From Limisalsivibrio acetivorans (GTDB lineage: Bacteria > Chrysiogenota > Deferribacteres > Deferribacterales > Geovibrionaceae), in contig NZ_ATWF01000001.1 in assembly GCF_000421105.1 (NCBI RefSeq), positions 1,150,930 to 1,214,929 of the forward strand: 64,000 nt of DNA, read 5' to 3'. The first letter of the stretch is position 1. Each line of letters opens with the position of its first letter. Both the position numbers and the translations under genes were made by a program. Below the pieces are notes generated by a model. It worked only from the letters and a program-made list of their open reading frames with translations, was not told the DNA's origin and ran no database searches. Below are positions 49,913 to 58,841 of the stretch, piece after piece.

Positions 49913-49936
49913 AAAAAAGCCCCTCTTCCAAGGGGC
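49913..49936. terminator. Bidirectional terminator between polyferredoxin and second DUF362 gene
   Basis: GCCCCT and AGGGGC pair around CTTCCA, with a run of six A on the left, hence six T for the minus-strand gene. Confidence 0.85.
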
Positions 49937-49943
49937 GTACTGT

Positions 49944-50741
49944 CTAATATTCTGTATATTCAGCCTCGCCGAGGACTCCGTTGGCAAGCTTAATATGCTC
50001 AACAGTCTTCCAGCCGAATCCGAGTAGATCCGCACCCCATGCATCGATGGAAACGGGATCGAAGGATGCCGCAAGCCTGTTCTTCGGCGGGTCGCATTCC
50101 GGCCCGTATAGGTGCGCCTCCTGCATCCCCACCGTTGCGTCAAGGAGGGTGAAATCGGCTTGTCTGTACTGGTTCAGGTCGAACACAGCCTCGTGCATTC
50201 CCTTATGGAACTCCGCCTTCTTCCAGTGCCCCCCTTTCTGATAGTGGGAGGGTGGTGCGGCACCCATCATATTCTTCATGGATAGGGTAACATCCGCCAG
50301 AGTGTGCGCCTTGAGGACAGGGATATTGAATATAAAGCTGTCAAAAAGTATCTTCGGAAGGGTCATCTCCGGCCAACGTGTACATTCGGGCTTCTCCAGT
50401 GTTATGCACTCCTCATGATTCAGATCCATCAGGTGGACACCCTTAAGCTTGGCCATCTCTTCGTATCCGAGTTCACGAAATACATCCGCTGTTTCGTTAC
50501 TGGCCGAGCCTGTACCTTCGGCTATGATAATCTCACAATTTTCCACCGTCCTGCGCAGGTAGTCTATAACCTCCCCCACAAGCTCAGCCGGGGTTGTTAT
50601 CGGCGGTTTTCTGGGCTCCACAAGGTTCGGTTTCAGGAGAATCCGCCTGTTTTGAAGTTGCTTAACCACGTCTGTTTTATCGAGCAGACGCTCCACGGTG
50701 TCGTGCCAGTTGTCGAATTTTTCCACGTATACTTTGCTCAT
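49944..50741 (-). CDS. Second DUF362 family protein, without signal peptide
   Basis: 265 residues from the ATG at 50741 (SKVYVEKFDNWHDTVERLLD); no clear ribosome site is seen. DUF362 features: NRRILLKPNLVEPRKPPITT, EIIIAEGTGSASNETADVFR, LKAHTLADVTLSMKNMMGAA, ASFDPVSIDAWGADLLGFGW. It lacks Cys clusters and export signals, so it is cytoplasmic. It is convergent with the polyferredoxin gene that follows the first DUF362 gene. Confidence 0.9.
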   Translation of the reverse strand: MSKVYVEKFDNWHDTVERLLDKTDVVKQLQNRRILLKPNLVEPRKPPITTPAELVGEVIDYLRRTVENCEIIIAEGTGSASNETADVFRELGYEEMAKLKGVHLMDLNHEECITLEKPECTRWPEMTLPKILFDSFIFNIPVLKAHTLADVTLSMKNMMGAAPPSHYQKGGHWKKAEFHKGMHEAVFDLNQYRQADFTLLDATVGMQEAHLYGPECDPPKNRLAASFDPVSIDAWGADLLGFGWKTVEHIKLANGVLGEAEYTEY

Positions 50742-50793
50742 AATTACTAAACTACAGCATCTGTATTCCATTTTCAAGGCGGCGAATTTACAC

Positions 50794-50820
50794 AAAAAAA
50801 GGCGGGCACCAGGGCCCGCC
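50794..50820 (-). terminator. Terminator of the TAXI-TRAP operon
   Basis: GGCGGGC and GCCCGCC pair around ACCAGG; seven T follow on the minus strand. It lies 40 bases after the permease stop. Confidence 0.9.
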
Positions 50821-50861
50821 GCAGATTCAGATAGAGGGTACAAACATCTATAGGAGGCTTG

Positions 50862-52931
50862 TTACTCACTATATGCCGGTTCACCAGCCCTCCCCTCTCC
50901 GTTCACCTTCTTATTGGTGAACTTAAGGAAGACAAAAAGTGCGATGAATATTCCTATACCGATGAAGTTCATCGTATGAGAGGGCCAGAACAGGAAGAAT
51001 GCATTTATTCCAAAGAATATGCGGAACATCCAGTTCAGATCCCGCACGAAGTAGCCTTCGAAGAATATGGCAAACACAAAAAGGCCCAGCACCCCCGCAA
51101 TGACAAACTCCACCGTTTCAATAAGCGGGCCCTGGAAGAGTATAGCAGGCTCGAAGATAAACATGATGGGGATGATATAAAGCCCTTTGGCCAGCTTCCA
51201 AGATTCAACACCGGTTTCAAGGGGCTTACTCCCCGCAATACCCGCCGCAGAATAGGCGGCCAGACAAACTGGTGGCGTAACGTTCGCATCCTGGGAATAC
51301 CAGAAAATCAACAGATGCGCCGCCAGCAGGGCCCCTTGGGCCACCTCGTTCGGCACTAGAGCCGTCATATTCTGCAACACCTGCGGATTGGCGAGCATCT
51401 CCGCTGTCATGCCCATATTTGCAATGATGTAGTCCTTCATCATAAGGGATACGAGGGAGGGAGCCGCAAGAACCGCAAGTACGATATAGGATGCGGTAAC
51501 GGGAAGACCCATACCGAGAACGAGTGAGGCAAGGGCGATGAGAACGATGGTGAGGAATATGGAGCCCCCTGCGATGGTTGTGATCATCATGGAGAACTTG
51601 ATACCCATTCCCACCATGAGAACAACGCCGATAACGATACCGGAACAGAGAAGGATTACACCTGTGGTAACCATGTTCTTTGCACCGAGGGCGAGGGCGT
51701 CCATAACATCACGGAAGCTCATGCGTGTATTCTTGTTTACCCAGCTTGCGGCGATGATGGAGAGTATACCGAGGCTTGCCGCAAAAGTGGGTGTGAAGCC
51801 TTTCATAAGCAGTGTTACCAGAACAATTATGGGGATGAAGAAGTTCCACCCCTCCTTTATAACATCCCTGAATCGAGGGAGATCCTCTTTGGGTATCGGC
51901 TGAATCCGTCTCTTCTTCGCCCTGAGATGGATAAAGAAGGTTACCGAGAGAAAGTACATAAGGGCGGGGATGAGCGCAACGCCGATGATCACAAGATACG
52001 ATATCTGCGTCCACTGGGCCATGATGAAGGCTCCCGCACCCATAATCGGGGGCATAAGCTGTCCGCCCGTACTCGCTGCAGCCTCAACACCACCTGCGAA
52101 TTTAGGCTTGAATCCTATCTTCTTCATCATCGGGATGGTGATGGAACCGGTTCCAACGGTGTTGGCAACGGCACTTCCCGATACGGAGCCCATCATACCG
52201 CTGGCAAATACCGCCATCTTTGCAGGTCCCCCGGTGGTGTGCCCGAGCAGGGACACTGCGAGCTTGATGATGAAATCACCAGCTCCGGACTTTATGAGGA
52301 ACGCTCCAAACAGCACAAAGAGAAACACAAAGGTCGATGATATCGTTGCGATGGTTCCGAATATGCCGTCGGGAGCAAAATACATACGGTAGAGCATACG
52401 GTCCACAGTTACGCCGGGGAAGTTCCACATCCCACCGAAAAACTGACCGAAATAGAGTGCGTATGAGAGGAATAATATGGATAACGTGGGTATGAGCCAG
52501 CCGGTGGTTCGCCTTGTTATCTCGAGCATCAGCACTATGGCGATACCGGCAAATACAAGATCCACGGTTGTTGTCACTTCATTACGTGCATGCAGAGCGT
52601 CTTCAAATAATACGAGATAGAATGCCACCGCCAATGAAAGCAGTGAGAGTATGTAATCCAGCGGCAAAGTCTTCTTTTCAACCTTTTTATTAATGGGATA
52701 AAGGATATAACCCATGAAAAGAATGAGTCCGAAGTGTACTGCGTTTCTCTGGATCTCGGGCATGATGCCGACCGTATTAATCCAGAGGTGGAAGAGTGAT
52801 GTCAGGATACCGAAACCGTATATCAGTTTGGTCTGCCATTGATTCAGGTCGCGCTGGGCGACAAGAACCTCCCCGCTGTCCTCTTCCTGCAGGCTGTTGT
52901 CCGGAACTATGTTTAATTCTTCCTTGCTCAT
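50862..52931 (-). CDS. TRAP transporter fused permease (4TM + 12TM), TAXI type
   Basis: 689 residues, many TM helices. The small-permease half (residues 30-150) is fused to the large one: VSGSAVANTVGTGSITIPMM, GGVEAAASTGGQLMPPIMGA and VLGMGLPVTASYIVLAVLAA are the standard DctM-like motifs. It takes the solute from the TAXI protein and uses a sodium or proton gradient. The late NVTPPVCLAAYSAAGIAGSK is typical of fused forms. A hairpin separates it from the binding protein gene. Confidence 0.95.
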   Translation of the reverse strand: MSKEELNIVPDNSLQEEDSGEVLVAQRDLNQWQTKLIYGFGILTSLFHLWINTVGIMPEIQRNAVHFGLILFMGYILYPINKKVEKKTLPLDYILSLLSLAVAFYLVLFEDALHARNEVTTTVDLVFAGIAIVLMLEITRRTTGWLIPTLSILFLSYALYFGQFFGGMWNFPGVTVDRMLYRMYFAPDGIFGTIATISSTFVFLFVLFGAFLIKSGAGDFIIKLAVSLLGHTTGGPAKMAVFASGMMGSVSGSAVANTVGTGSITIPMMKKIGFKPKFAGGVEAAASTGGQLMPPIMGAGAFIMAQWTQISYLVIIGVALIPALMYFLSVTFFIHLRAKKRRIQPIPKEDLPRFRDVIKEGWNFFIPIIVLVTLLMKGFTPTFAASLGILSIIAASWVNKNTRMSFRDVMDALALGAKNMVTTGVILLCSGIVIGVVLMVGMGIKFSMMITTIAGGSIFLTIVLIALASLVLGMGLPVTASYIVLAVLAAPSLVSLMMKDYIIANMGMTAEMLANPQVLQNMTALVPNEVAQGALLAAHLLIFWYSQDANVTPPVCLAAYSAAGIAGSKPLETGVESWKLAKGLYIIPIMFIFEPAILFQGPLIETVEFVIAGVLGLFVFAIFFEGYFVRDLNWMFRIFFGINAFFLFWPSHTMNFIGIGIFIALFVFLKFTNKKVNGEGRAGEPAYSE

Positions 52932-52954
52932 TTCAGTTCTCCTTACCAGAGGTC

Positions 52955-52983
52955 AAAAAATGGGAGGGGAGTAACCCCCTCCC
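52955..52983 (-). terminator. Intercistronic hairpin between TAXI protein and permease genes
   Basis: GGGAGGGG and CCCCTCCC pair; on the minus strand a run of six T follows. Leaky termination here would give more binding protein than permease, as many transport operons need. Confidence 0.7.
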
Positions 52984-52999
52984 GGACAGTTTTGTTTTT

Positions 53000-54001
53000 T
53001 TACTTAAGGTGTGCGGGTATATCGAGACCCACTTCTTCGTAGTATCTAAGGGCGCCGGGATGAAGCGGAACGGGGAGACCGTTTACAGCTTCCTTGATGT
53101 TCATAACCTTGGTCGCCTTGTGGATGTTGTTAAGGAAGGGGAGGTTCTCATAGATAGTCTTGGTTACGAGATAAACAACCTCTTCGGGTACATCCTTGCG
53201 TACAACAAGAAGGTTGGGCTGGGCGATGGTGTTGATATCCTTGGATTGACCGGGGTATACACCAGCCTTGATAACCTCTCTGGTCCAGATGGGGTATTCC
53301 TTCTGGATCTCTGCAAGCTGCTCATCGCTGAAATCAAGGATCTCAACGTTCTTCTCGCCGAGCTGTGCATAGAGCTGAGTGATAGCTGCAACGGGAGTTC
53401 CTGCGGGGATGTTTGCGCCGACAATACGCTTGTCCATCATAGCCTGAGCAGAGGGGTTGTAGCCGAGGTATTCGAGGCTGAGGCTTTCGGGATCTATGCC
53501 GAGTGCCTTTAGGATAGTACGTCCGGAACCTTCGGTACCGCTTCCCCTTTTACCGATGGAGAACTTGCCGTCGAGACCTTTGAGGTCTGTAACGGTGCCG
53601 GATTTAACAGCATCCTGAAGAACGGCAAAATGCTCAACGTTCTTCCAGAGCATTGTAACCGAGCGGAAGTCCTTCTCGGGCTTGCCTTCGTATTTACCTG
53701 TTCCATTATAAGCCTCAAGTCCGAAAAGAGCCTGAAGGATAGCGAAGTCCGCCTCGCTGTTCTTGAGCATCTGGATGTTCTCGCCGGAACCTGCAGAGTT
53801 GATTGCAGTGGCTGTGATGTTCTTGCTCTTTGCAAGCTTGATGCTGATAAGTGTTCCAATGGCAACACCTACGGGATAGTAGGTTCCGCCTGTTGTGGCT
53901 GTGGCGATAATAAGGTTTTTCTCATCCGCCTTAGCCTGTGAGACAGTGAAGCCCACTGCCATACAGAAAACCAGTAAAAATGCGGCAATTCTTTTAAGCA
54001 T
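53000..54001 (-). CDS. TAXI-family TRAP substrate-binding protein
   Basis: 333 residues with a signal peptide (RIAAFLLVFCMAVGFTVSQA) cut near AKA-D. The family start is present: IIATATTGGTYYPVGVAIGT. TAVNSAGSGENIQML-like (ATAINSAGSGENIQMLKNSE) and GKRGSGTEGSGRTILKALGI follow. It captures a small acid, perhaps glutamate or a dicarboxylate, in the periplasm. Its upstream region has a sigma-54 promoter and an inverted repeat. Confidence 0.94.
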   Translation of the reverse strand: MLKRIAAFLLVFCMAVGFTVSQAKADEKNLIIATATTGGTYYPVGVAIGTLISIKLAKSKNITATAINSAGSGENIQMLKNSEADFAILQALFGLEAYNGTGKYEGKPEKDFRSVTMLWKNVEHFAVLQDAVKSGTVTDLKGLDGKFSIGKRGSGTEGSGRTILKALGIDPESLSLEYLGYNPSAQAMMDKRIVGANIPAGTPVAAITQLYAQLGEKNVEILDFSDEQLAEIQKEYPIWTREVIKAGVYPGQSKDINTIAQPNLLVVRKDVPEEVVYLVTKTIYENLPFLNNIHKATKVMNIKEAVNGLPVPLHPGALRYYEEVGLDIPAHLK

Positions 54002-54033
54002 AACGTTCCTCCTAATTAATCTGGATTTTCAAA

Positions 54034-54050
54034 CGCAATTATAATGCCAG
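54034..54050 (-). promoter_or_regulatory. Sigma-54 (-24/-12) promoter of the TAXI-TRAP operon
   Basis: The minus strand reads TGGCAT-TATAA-TTGCG: GG at -24 and GC at -12 with the required spacing. The start codon lies 34 bases downstream. The NtrC-type gene of the next operon supplies a matching activator. Confidence 0.8.
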
Positions 54051-54102
54051 ATCACAAACCACTGATAATACAGGATGCAGGGATCAGAAGAGTGAGCCTT
54101 AA

Positions 54103-54130
54103 CCGCTCCATGAGCGGATACCGCTCATGG
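54103..54130. promoter_or_regulatory. Enhancer-like inverted repeat for an NtrC-type activator
   Basis: CCATGAGCGG, three bases, CCGCTCATGG is a perfect 10-base inverted repeat at 54108-54130. A third half-site, CCGCTC, adjoins at 54103. Its centre is about 70 bases upstream of the -24 element, a normal distance for bacterial enhancer proteins. Confidence 0.75.
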
Positions 54131-54175
54131 ATGTTATCCCAAACGTTCTTTGGCGGAGATGAACAAAAGATTCAT

Positions 54176-55078
54176 TCAGCGGATAATACGGTCTGCGATA
54201 ATCAGGAGGGATATGGGGATATTCAGGCCGATGCGTTCGGCTGTGCGTATGTTGAGGGCAACCATGAAATGCTCGATGGCAAGAACGGGGGTTTCCTCTA
54301 TGGGGTTGCCGTTGATTACCTCTGTACTGAGCCTTGCGGCAAAGCGTCCGGCACGGTATTGGTCTATAACGAGTGCAAGGAGAACGCCCTTCTCCACTAG
54401 GGAGGCGTTCTCGGATATGGTGGGTATCCCCTTGGCGTGTATACTCGCCAGCACCTCACTGCTAACCCTGACGCTCCCCGGTATATAGACCACATCCGGC
54501 TTATACTCCTCAAGACGCTCGTTCACGTTGCCGAAGTAGGGATACGGTATCTCCACCACATGATAGCCGAGGAAGTCCGATAGACGCTCAAGCTCGGAGA
54601 GGCTGTAAAGATAATCATGATCCTCCAGTTGCTTGAGGATGCCGAGGGTTTTGAAGTCTGTTATATTCCTGAGTGCGTTGAGCTGTTCCTGAATGGGGAT
54701 CTTCGTACTGACACCCGTGGCCTTTGCGGAGGGCTGTTTACGGCTTGCCACGATCCCCTCTTCCACAGGGTCCTGCACCATCACAAACACCTTCGGCGCA
54801 TCGGGATCCTTACGGCGCACAGCCTTGATAGCCTCCAGACTGCTGGCGAGGTAGAAACGATCCGGTATGGTTACGGCGTAATCCAGATACTGCTCCATAA
54901 GCTCTTCGTCACGGTTGCAACCGAAGGTGTAGAACCTCGCCTCGGGGAATTCACGTATTATGCCGTCACGAAAGCCTTTTTCTATCAGGCTGTCGTTCTC
55001 CCAAGAGAAGAGAAGGAAGTTCTTGGCATGGGCACTGAAGCTCAGGAGGAGGCAGAAGAGAAGTATTCGGATAATCAT
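54176..55078 (-). CDS. Periplasmic binding protein (ABC_sub_bind type) in a sensor operon
   Basis: 300 residues with a signal peptide (IIRILLFCLLLSFSAHAKNF). The body resembles DUF534/TrpX-type periplasmic binding proteins: AIKAVRRKDPDAPKVFVMVQ, LGYHVVEIPYPYFGNVNERL, KPDVVYIPGSVRVSSEVLAS, GIPTISENASLVEKGVLLAL and GRFAARLSTEVINGNPIEET. It has no transporter genes of its own and overlaps the response regulator by four bases, so it probably presents a ligand to the sensor kinase. Confidence 0.8.
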   Translation of the reverse strand: MIIRILLFCLLLSFSAHAKNFLLFSWENDSLIEKGFRDGIIREFPEARFYTFGCNRDEELMEQYLDYAVTIPDRFYLASSLEAIKAVRRKDPDAPKVFVMVQDPVEEGIVASRKQPSAKATGVSTKIPIQEQLNALRNITDFKTLGILKQLEDHDYLYSLSELERLSDFLGYHVVEIPYPYFGNVNERLEEYKPDVVYIPGSVRVSSEVLASIHAKGIPTISENASLVEKGVLLALVIDQYRAGRFAARLSTEVINGNPIEETPVLAIEHFMVALNIRTAERIGLNIPISLLIIADRIIR

Positions 55079-56436
55079 TCATCCTCCTGACCCAGCCTCT
55101 GGAGCCTTCTTTTGAGGGAATGCCTGCTTATGCCCAAAAGCTTGGCCGCCTCGGACTTAACACCCTTCGCTTTTATAATTGCATCCTGAATAAGCTCGTA
55201 CTCGATCTTAGCCAGATAGACATCAAGGTTCATATCTGCGCTGAAGGGCCTTTTAACCGAAGGCTCGGAGACAGCGCTCTTCTGCATTTCCGGCGGGAGC
55301 TGTCCCACATCGATAACATGGTTCGCAGACATTATAACAAGCCGCTCAATGAGGTTCTTAAGCTCACGAACGTTACCCGGCCAGGCGTAGTTTGAGAATA
55401 TATTTTTAACGCCGCCGGAGAGGATAAGCCTCTCACGCCCGAAGCGTTTCGCATACTCCTGCAGAAAATGCTCCGCCAGAAGAAGCACATCCCCTTCCCG
55501 CTCCCTTAAAGGGGGAACAAAAACAGGGATTACATTCAGCCTGTAATAGAGGTCCTCACGGAACTCCCCCTCACGGATAGAACGCTCAAGATCCCTGTTT
55601 GTGGCGGCCACTATGCGCACGCTCACATTTATCTCACGGTTCCCCCCCACACGCCGGAAGGTCTTCGATTCCAGAAAACGGAGAAGCTTAGCCTGCAGAG
55701 GGAGTGGAAACTCACCTATCTCATCGAGGAAGAGTGTTCCGCCATCCGCCATCTCAATTAGCCCCACCTTCTTCTCTTTGGCATCGGTGAAGGCTCCCTT
55801 CTCATGGCCGAAAAGCTCACTCTCAAGAAGATGCTCTGGAAAGGCGGAGCAGTTTATGTCTATAAACGGTGTCTCCTCGCCGCCGCCGAGGGTGTGCACA
55901 GCCTTGGCAACCAGCTCCTTACCAGTTCCGCTCTCCCCACGTACAAGAACGGTGCATTCGGGGATATTCCCCAGCCTCTCCAGCTGGGAAAGGAGTTCGG
56001 CAACGGGTGTACTCTCACCCACAATCTGATGAAGTCCCTCCACATTCCGCCTGCGCAGATGCTCCACCTCGCTGGTGAGCCGCATCTCCTGATACGCCTT
56101 CTCCGCAAGCAGGATTATCTCATCAAGCTCGAAGGGCTTGTTTATGAAGTCGTAGGCTCCTGATTTCATTGCATTTATGGCGGAGTCCATATCGCCGTGG
56201 GCAGTGATCATGATCACCTGCATTGTGGAGGTGTCCAGCCTGTCCAATATCTCAAGGCCGCTCATATCGGGTAGACGGAGATCGAGCAGGACTATATCCG
56301 GTGATATGCCGGGGAGTGCGCTCAAAAAATCAGTTCCGTTATGGTAGCTCTGCACAGAGTATCCCTCATCGGTGAGGGCTATGCTCAGGGAGTTAACAAG
56401 AACCTTTTCGTCATCAACAATAGCTATATGGGGCAT
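55075..56436 (-). CDS. NtrC-family sigma-54 response regulator
   Basis: 453 residues. REC domain with the phosphorylated Asp in PDIVLLDLRLPDMSG; AAA+ domain with Walker A VRGESGTGKELVAKAVH, the sigma-54 contact loop HEKGAFTDAKEKKVG (usual GAFTGA reads GAFTDA here), Walker B DGGTLFLDEIGEFPL; Fis-type HTH with AAKLLGISRHSLKRRLQRLG. It follows the kinase gene by three bases. The likely target is the sigma-54 promoter at 54034. Confidence 0.95.
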   Translation of the reverse strand: MPHIAIVDDEKVLVNSLSIALTDEGYSVQSYHNGTDFLSALPGISPDIVLLDLRLPDMSGLEILDRLDTSTMQVIMITAHGDMDSAINAMKSGAYDFINKPFELDEIILLAEKAYQEMRLTSEVEHLRRRNVEGLHQIVGESTPVAELLSQLERLGNIPECTVLVRGESGTGKELVAKAVHTLGGGEETPFIDINCSAFPEHLLESELFGHEKGAFTDAKEKKVGLIEMADGGTLFLDEIGEFPLPLQAKLLRFLESKTFRRVGGNREINVSVRIVAATNRDLERSIREGEFREDLYYRLNVIPVFVPPLREREGDVLLLAEHFLQEYAKRFGRERLILSGGVKNIFSNYAWPGNVRELKNLIERLVIMSANHVIDVGQLPPEMQKSAVSEPSVKRPFSADMNLDVYLAKIEYELIQDAIIKAKGVKSEAAKLLGISRHSLKRRLQRLGQEDE

Positions 56437-56439
56437 TAT

Positions 56440-58095
56440 CTATTCCTTAAAGAGGAGGCGGAACTCCGTCCCCTCCCCCTCTCTGCTTTTAAGTTTATAG
56501 GATATCTCGTTCTGCTTGAGGAGCGTGAAAACCACCGAGAGCCCAAGCCCTGTACCTTCGCTTGAGAGGGTGAAGAAGGGGTCGAATACCCTGTCCAGCT
56601 TGTCTTCGGGGATACCTTTGCCGTTATCCCTGATACTCAGACACGCCCTCCCCGTTTCCGGATCCATACAGCTCTTCACCCATATCTTCCCCTTCCCTCT
56701 TTCGACGGCGGCAAGGGCGTTCAGCAGGAGATTCACGATTATCTGGTGTGTCTGGGAGGGATCCACATTAACGTTTATCTCCTCCACCTCGTCATAGAGT
56801 GTAACCTCTTTATCCTTAAGGTCTTTATTCATAAGCTGTATACAGTTGTCCGTAATCTTCTTCAAGGGGTATTCGATCCTGTTGGAGGGCCCCGGCTTGG
56901 AGAAATTCAGCAGATCACCTACGATCTTGTTCAGCCTGTCCACCTCCTCAAGAACGCCTGTGGCAAGGGACACATTCGATTCGGTGCGTATTCGCTTCAG
57001 CAGAACCTGAATACTCGTCTTTATGCCGGCCAGCGGATTCTTGATCTCATGGGCGATACCTGCGGACATCAACCCGAGGGAGGCGAGCTTGTTCGCCTGC
57101 ATAAGCTCGTTCTGGCGTTTCTGCAGATCCTCCGCCATCTGGTCGAAGGCATCGGCAAGCATCCGCATCTCCTTACCTGTGCGAAGTTTTATGCGGTAAT
57201 CCATATCCCCTTTGGAGAAACGACGTATCCCCTCAAGGATGGAACGGACAGGGGTGAGGATCCTCCCCACGAACATCAATGCCGCACCGAGGGCGATGGC
57301 GGCGATTATCATCGCAAAGAGGATGCTCTTCTCACGCAGGGCGTATATATCCTTGAAAAGGACACGTTCGGGGATCTCTATGGAGACCTGCCAGTCAAGG
57401 GGGAGGATCTCGGTGCGGTAGACCTTTATCTCCTTCTCATAGTTCTCAAAAACCTCGCCGTTATCATAAACAACAGCACCCTCTCCGGATGTTATGCGCT
57501 TATGGATCCCCTCGCCGAGGTCTGCGGAATCAACAAACTCTGTAAAAACATTCAGCGGTATATCAAAAACAAGCAGGCCTACGGGAACGGTTTCGTCCTC
57601 GAAATCGTAAACACGCTTCATCATAAGTATCTTATCACGTCCGAACTGCTGTTTTACGGTGAAGTCATCCTGAAAGCCGTCGAGAACCGTGGTTTTGAGG
57701 TGTTCGGGCTCTCTGTCCGGCGGAACGGACATAACCGCCTGACCATCGGGGGTATAAAGGCTGATCCCGCTGAAAAGGTCGGAGTTTGCCCTGTAAACGT
57801 TCAGCTTGCTGTAAACCGCCTCCATCCTCTGGCCGTAGGAGAATTGGAGGAATGAGAGCTGTATAAGAGGGTTATTCGAGAGTTCAAGTATGTCCCCCCT
57901 CGTTTTCTCGTAGGAGCTTTCGGTCTGCTGAGAGATTCTCTGCACGAGCTCCGTAAGCTGTTTCTCAGTGATTCGGCTGATGGAACCCGATGCCGCAGTA
58001 AATGAGAAATACGATATGATAAGCATCGGAAGGAATCCGAAGATGAAGTAGAAAAGCAGAATTCGGGCTCTGAATGAAAGGCTGTTTACTCCCAT
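56440..58095 (-). CDS. Sensor histidine kinase with Cache-like periplasmic domain and HAMP
   Basis: 551 residues. TM1 (LLFYFIFGFLPMLIISYFSF), periplasmic dCache-like domain to residue about 270, TM2 (ILFAMIIAAIALGAALMFVG), HAMP (RRFSKGDMDYRIKLRTGKEM), HisKA with the His in LMSAGIAHEIKNPLAGIKTS, HATPase: NLLLNALAAVERGKGK, IRDNGKGIPEDKLDRVFDPF, STEGTGLGLSVVFTLLKQ-like (SSEGTGLGLSVVFTLLKQN). First gene of a three-gene sensing operon. Confidence 0.95.
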   Translation of the reverse strand: MGVNSLSFRARILLFYFIFGFLPMLIISYFSFTAASGSISRITEKQLTELVQRISQQTESSYEKTRGDILELSNNPLIQLSFLQFSYGQRMEAVYSKLNVYRANSDLFSGISLYTPDGQAVMSVPPDREPEHLKTTVLDGFQDDFTVKQQFGRDKILMMKRVYDFEDETVPVGLLVFDIPLNVFTEFVDSADLGEGIHKRITSGEGAVVYDNGEVFENYEKEIKVYRTEILPLDWQVSIEIPERVLFKDIYALREKSILFAMIIAAIALGAALMFVGRILTPVRSILEGIRRFSKGDMDYRIKLRTGKEMRMLADAFDQMAEDLQKRQNELMQANKLASLGLMSAGIAHEIKNPLAGIKTSIQVLLKRIRTESNVSLATGVLEEVDRLNKIVGDLLNFSKPGPSNRIEYPLKKITDNCIQLMNKDLKDKEVTLYDEVEEINVNVDPSQTHQIIVNLLLNALAAVERGKGKIWVKSCMDPETGRACLSIRDNGKGIPEDKLDRVFDPFFTLSSEGTGLGLSVVFTLLKQNEISYKLKSREGEGTEFRLLFKE

Positions 58096-58178
58096 AGGTT
58101 AATATAAGCACGAATCATGATTTTTGGAAAACATAAAATAGACTGGAATTTTCAGAACGGTATTTGATAAAATAGGTT

Positions 58179-58793
58179 ATGTGGAGCTATGACCTTTCAG
58201 GCGTTGAGGACCAGAGGGTCATCGATGCCGTAAACCGAGTGGACAGAGCGCATTTCGTACCCGAGGAGCTTAAGGGGAGTGCGTACTATGACGGCCCCCT
58301 CCCCATCGGCTCCCATCAAACCATAAGCCAGCCCTCGCTCGTGGCCATGATGACCCAGTACACCCTCCCCAGATCGGAGGCAAAGATTCTTGAAATCGGC
58401 ACAGGTTCCGGTTATCAGGCTGCAATCCTTGGTGAGGTTTTCGGCGAGGTATACACCACAGAGATCATTCAGGATCTCGCCGAAGAGGCTTCGGAACGGC
58501 TCGAAAGGCTTGGGTATGACAACGTGCACGTGAAGCATTCCGACGGATACGACGGCTGGATCGATGAGGCCCCCTTCGATGCAATACTCATAACGGCGTC
58601 CGCCCCCGAGTTCCCCGATGAGCTTCTGGATCAGCTCAAGGACGGAGGCAGGATGGTGTACCCTCTGGGTAAGCAGGGGGGAGTTCAGGAGCTTGTGATA
58701 ACCATCAAAAAGGACGGCAAACTCAAGCACTTCACGGCTGGCTATGTCCGTTTCGTGCCTATGACAGGACGGATCATGGGGCATACTCCGTAG
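58179..58793 (+). CDS. pcm: Protein-L-isoaspartate O-methyltransferase
   Basis: 204 residues. Family signatures: DRAHFVPEELKGSAYYDGPL, PIGSHQTISQPSLVAMMTQY, AdoMet site ILEIGTGSGYQAAILGEVFG, and ILITASAPEFPDELLDQLKD. It methylates isoaspartyl residues in aged proteins for repair. First of a cluster of plus-strand genes with short gaps. Confidence 0.96.
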   Translation: MWSYDLSGVEDQRVIDAVNRVDRAHFVPEELKGSAYYDGPLPIGSHQTISQPSLVAMMTQYTLPRSEAKILEIGTGSGYQAAILGEVFGEVYTTEIIQDLAEEASERLERLGYDNVHVKHSDGYDGWIDEAPFDAILITASAPEFPDELLDQLKDGGRMVYPLGKQGGVQELVITIKKDGKLKHFTAGYVRFVPMTGRIMGHTP

Positions 58794-58841
58794 CGGCATT
58801 TTGCTATTCCACTTTTCCGTTTTAGACGATATATTCCACCC

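Noticed and set aside
56746-57855. 369-codon plus-strand ORF
   Set aside because: It is antisense to the HAMP histidine kinase; no motif or ribosome site.
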